DNA from: JBAXPV01 sp037132075
GTDB lineage: Bacteria > Bacteroidota > Bacteroidia > Bacteroidales > CAIXZF01
NCBI GenBank assembly: GCA_037132075.1
Contig: JBAXPV010000058.1
Coordinates: forward strand, 1 to 15,870
Direction of reading: 5' to 3'
Length of the DNA: 15,870 bases
Positions 14,571 through 15,870 of the stretch are shown in pieces. Position 1 is the first letter of the stretch; the number at the start of each line of letters is the position of its first letter. The translations under genes were made by a program, and so were the position numbers. The notes under the pieces were generated by a model. It saw only the letters and a program-made list of their open reading frames with translations. It did no database searches and was not told where the DNA came from.

Positions 14571-15870
14571 TCATGGGGAGAAATCTCCGTTTACATCACC
14601 CCGGCAAATACCCAGTATATCTTTTTGGACTGTTCCTGAGCCTGTGGCCGTGACTTCTACACTTTCGAAAAACCAGTCACCCGCCGGAAAATGATCTGCA
14701 AAGCCGGTAAATCTTCGAAGAACCCAAAGGGCATCGACGGAATTGATTCCCTCACCATTTGTTTGCGTTACCGATGCTGCATCTTTGTAAATATCCTGAA
14801 GCAGATTCAACCTGACAAAATGATGCAGGATCAGTAAGGCATCCTGGGCATTGCCGCCTCCCCAGGGCTTTTCGGAACCTACTGATAAGGTGTATGTTCC
14901 GTCAGGCATTCCCTTAAATATGTAATTTCCAAAGCTGTCTGTGAAACACGACTGTGTTGCCACTCCTGTATTGTCTTCAAGTGTGACTTTACAACTATCC
15001 AAAGGACTATGAATCGGATTTGCATAAATCACCTTGCCTTTGATGGTGTTTACCAACGGGATTTCTTCCGTAGTAAGCATCACAAGCTGGCGCCTGCTTA
15101 CAGCGGTTGTTCCGGCAGTTGCTCCCCAGGAACCATCTGCATCAGTTTGAAAGCTAAGTAAGCTGTTTGCAGTATTCCGGGTTTCTATTCTTCGGATTCC
15201 CAAACTGTCGTGTGCTGGAATGACAGCTGCAAATTCGCCCTTAGCACCGGCGGGCAATTGCCGCCATACTGAGTCAACTTTATGAGGCAGATCTGATTGA
15301 TAGCTGCTTGTATATGAGCTTGTTCGAATCTGAGTACAGAAATCCGGCCTGCCAATTCCTTCTGTATTGTCAAAAAGCAAAACATATTTTCCTGCAAGAC
15401 TGGTATCGGTTTTCCCATACAGAAAAGCGCCATCATCGGATGTGGCTGCCGTCCTGGGGTTGACAGGGATATCAAGCGCCTTCAGACTGTTGCTGCTGAC
15501 ATACATGGGAACCGAAGGCATGGGAGTGCCAAAGGGGCTGATTCCTATCCTCAGGTTATGCAGCATCCCGGCTTCAAAGCGGCTTGCGTTGCCTGTAGGT
15601 TGCAGGCAAACCCAAACAGGAAGACTGTTTCCCTGGGCATCGGTGCTGAAATACCCGTTTAAAGCATTGGAAGCAGTAACGAAGTTTGTCCCGTTCCATA
15701 CATTGCCGGCACCAAATGATGTCGTAGCTTCTGTAACATAAGCCATGCCGATTTGTAAGTTATAAGCTGTCAGGGGAGCCTGGTGTTTGAATTGAAGGCA
15801 TACAGCAAATGGGGTCCTGCTGTTGTTTACAGCGGCTGCGGATTTTGGACCGAAATATCGCGGAATCACC
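14571..15870 (-). CDS. Surface/secreted protein with dockerin-like repeats (partial, N-terminus outside window)
   Basis: The last 432 residues of a larger protein are visible, and the start lies beyond the right edge. Residues up to about 270 are rich in G, S, T, N and A, like extracellular beta-sandwich domains; I cannot name a family. From about 275 a carboxypeptidase-regulatory-like (CarboxypepD_reg) domain begins with TIKGKVIYAN and contains GNYIFKGMPDGTYTLSV. After it come two dockerin-like repeats, GNAQDALLILHHFVRL (about 339-354) and INSVDALWVLRRFTG (about 375-389), with an asparagine and DAL in each. The chain ends on a calcium-type motif, GDVNGDFSP, followed by two stops (TGATGA). 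No type IX sorting domain is visible. It is probably exported and may bind calcium or a partner domain. Confidence 0.78.
   Translation of the reverse strand, partial: VIPRYFGPKSAAAVNNSRTPFAVCLQFKHQAPLTAYNLQIGMAYVTEATTSFGAGNVWNGTNFVTASNALNGYFSTDAQGNSLPVWVCLQPTGNASRFEAGMLHNLRIGISPFGTPMPSVPMYVSSNSLKALDIPVNPRTAATSDDGAFLYGKTDTSLAGKYVLLFDNTEGIGRPDFCTQIRTSSYTSSYQSDLPHKVDSVWRQLPAGAKGEFAAVIPAHDSLGIRRIETRNTANSLLSFQTDADGSWGATAGTTAVSRRQLVMLTTEEIPLVNTIKGKVIYANPIHSPLDSCKVTLEDNTGVATQSCFTDSFGNYIFKGMPDGTYTLSVGSEKPWGGGNAQDALLILHHFVRLNLLQDIYKDAASVTQTNGEGINSVDALWVLRRFTGFADHFPAGDWFFESVEVTATGSGTVQKDILGICRGDVNGDFSP

Overview
The window looks like chromosomal DNA of a Bacteroidota species, probably class Bacteroidia or a relative. 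The evidence is the promoter boxes (TAnnTTTG, the -7 element typical of this phylum, before most transcription units), starts without Shine-Dalgarno sequences and with very short leaders, a single-chain PurL of about 1,230 residues, a bacterial GH3-family protein, an HU-CCDC81-like N-terminus beside kdsB, and a dockerin-like surface protein. Base composition is moderate and fairly even. I see no insertion sequence, phage gene, CRISPR array or rRNA.

Layout. Bases 1-3160 (minus strand) hold a GH3-family adenylating enzyme, then a tight group of deoxynucleoside kinase, kdsB and the first 62 codons of an HU-like protein that leaves the window. A divergent promoter region of 89 bases (3161-3249) separates GH3 from ispE and holA on the plus strand. 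holA converges, 9 bases apart, on a long-chain acyl-CoA synthetase gene. Upstream of that, on the minus strand, are purL and a short-chain dehydrogenase joined as TAA-ATG with no gap and closed by an intrinsic terminator. Next come trxB, a tRNA-Pro(GGG) with its own promoter and terminator, a 286-base stretch with a possible remnant reading frame on the plus strand, a secreted protein of unknown function, and the C-terminal 432 residues of a surface protein with dockerin-like repeats.

How the genes fit together. Most are housekeeping: nucleotide supply (purL, dNK), cell-envelope sugar activation (kdsB), isoprenoid synthesis (ispE), DNA replication (holA), fatty-acid activation (acyl-CoA synthetase), thiol redox balance (trxB) and proline decoding. 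They form several short transcription units, not one pathway. The last 3 kb, with the secreted and surface proteins, is the accessory part. I found no convincing new defence, mobile or biosynthetic system. The points most worth a second look are the orphan GH3 enzyme, the broken frame next to the tRNA, the surface protein that ends at a calcium-type motif without a visible sorting domain, and the promoter boxes that settle several start codons.
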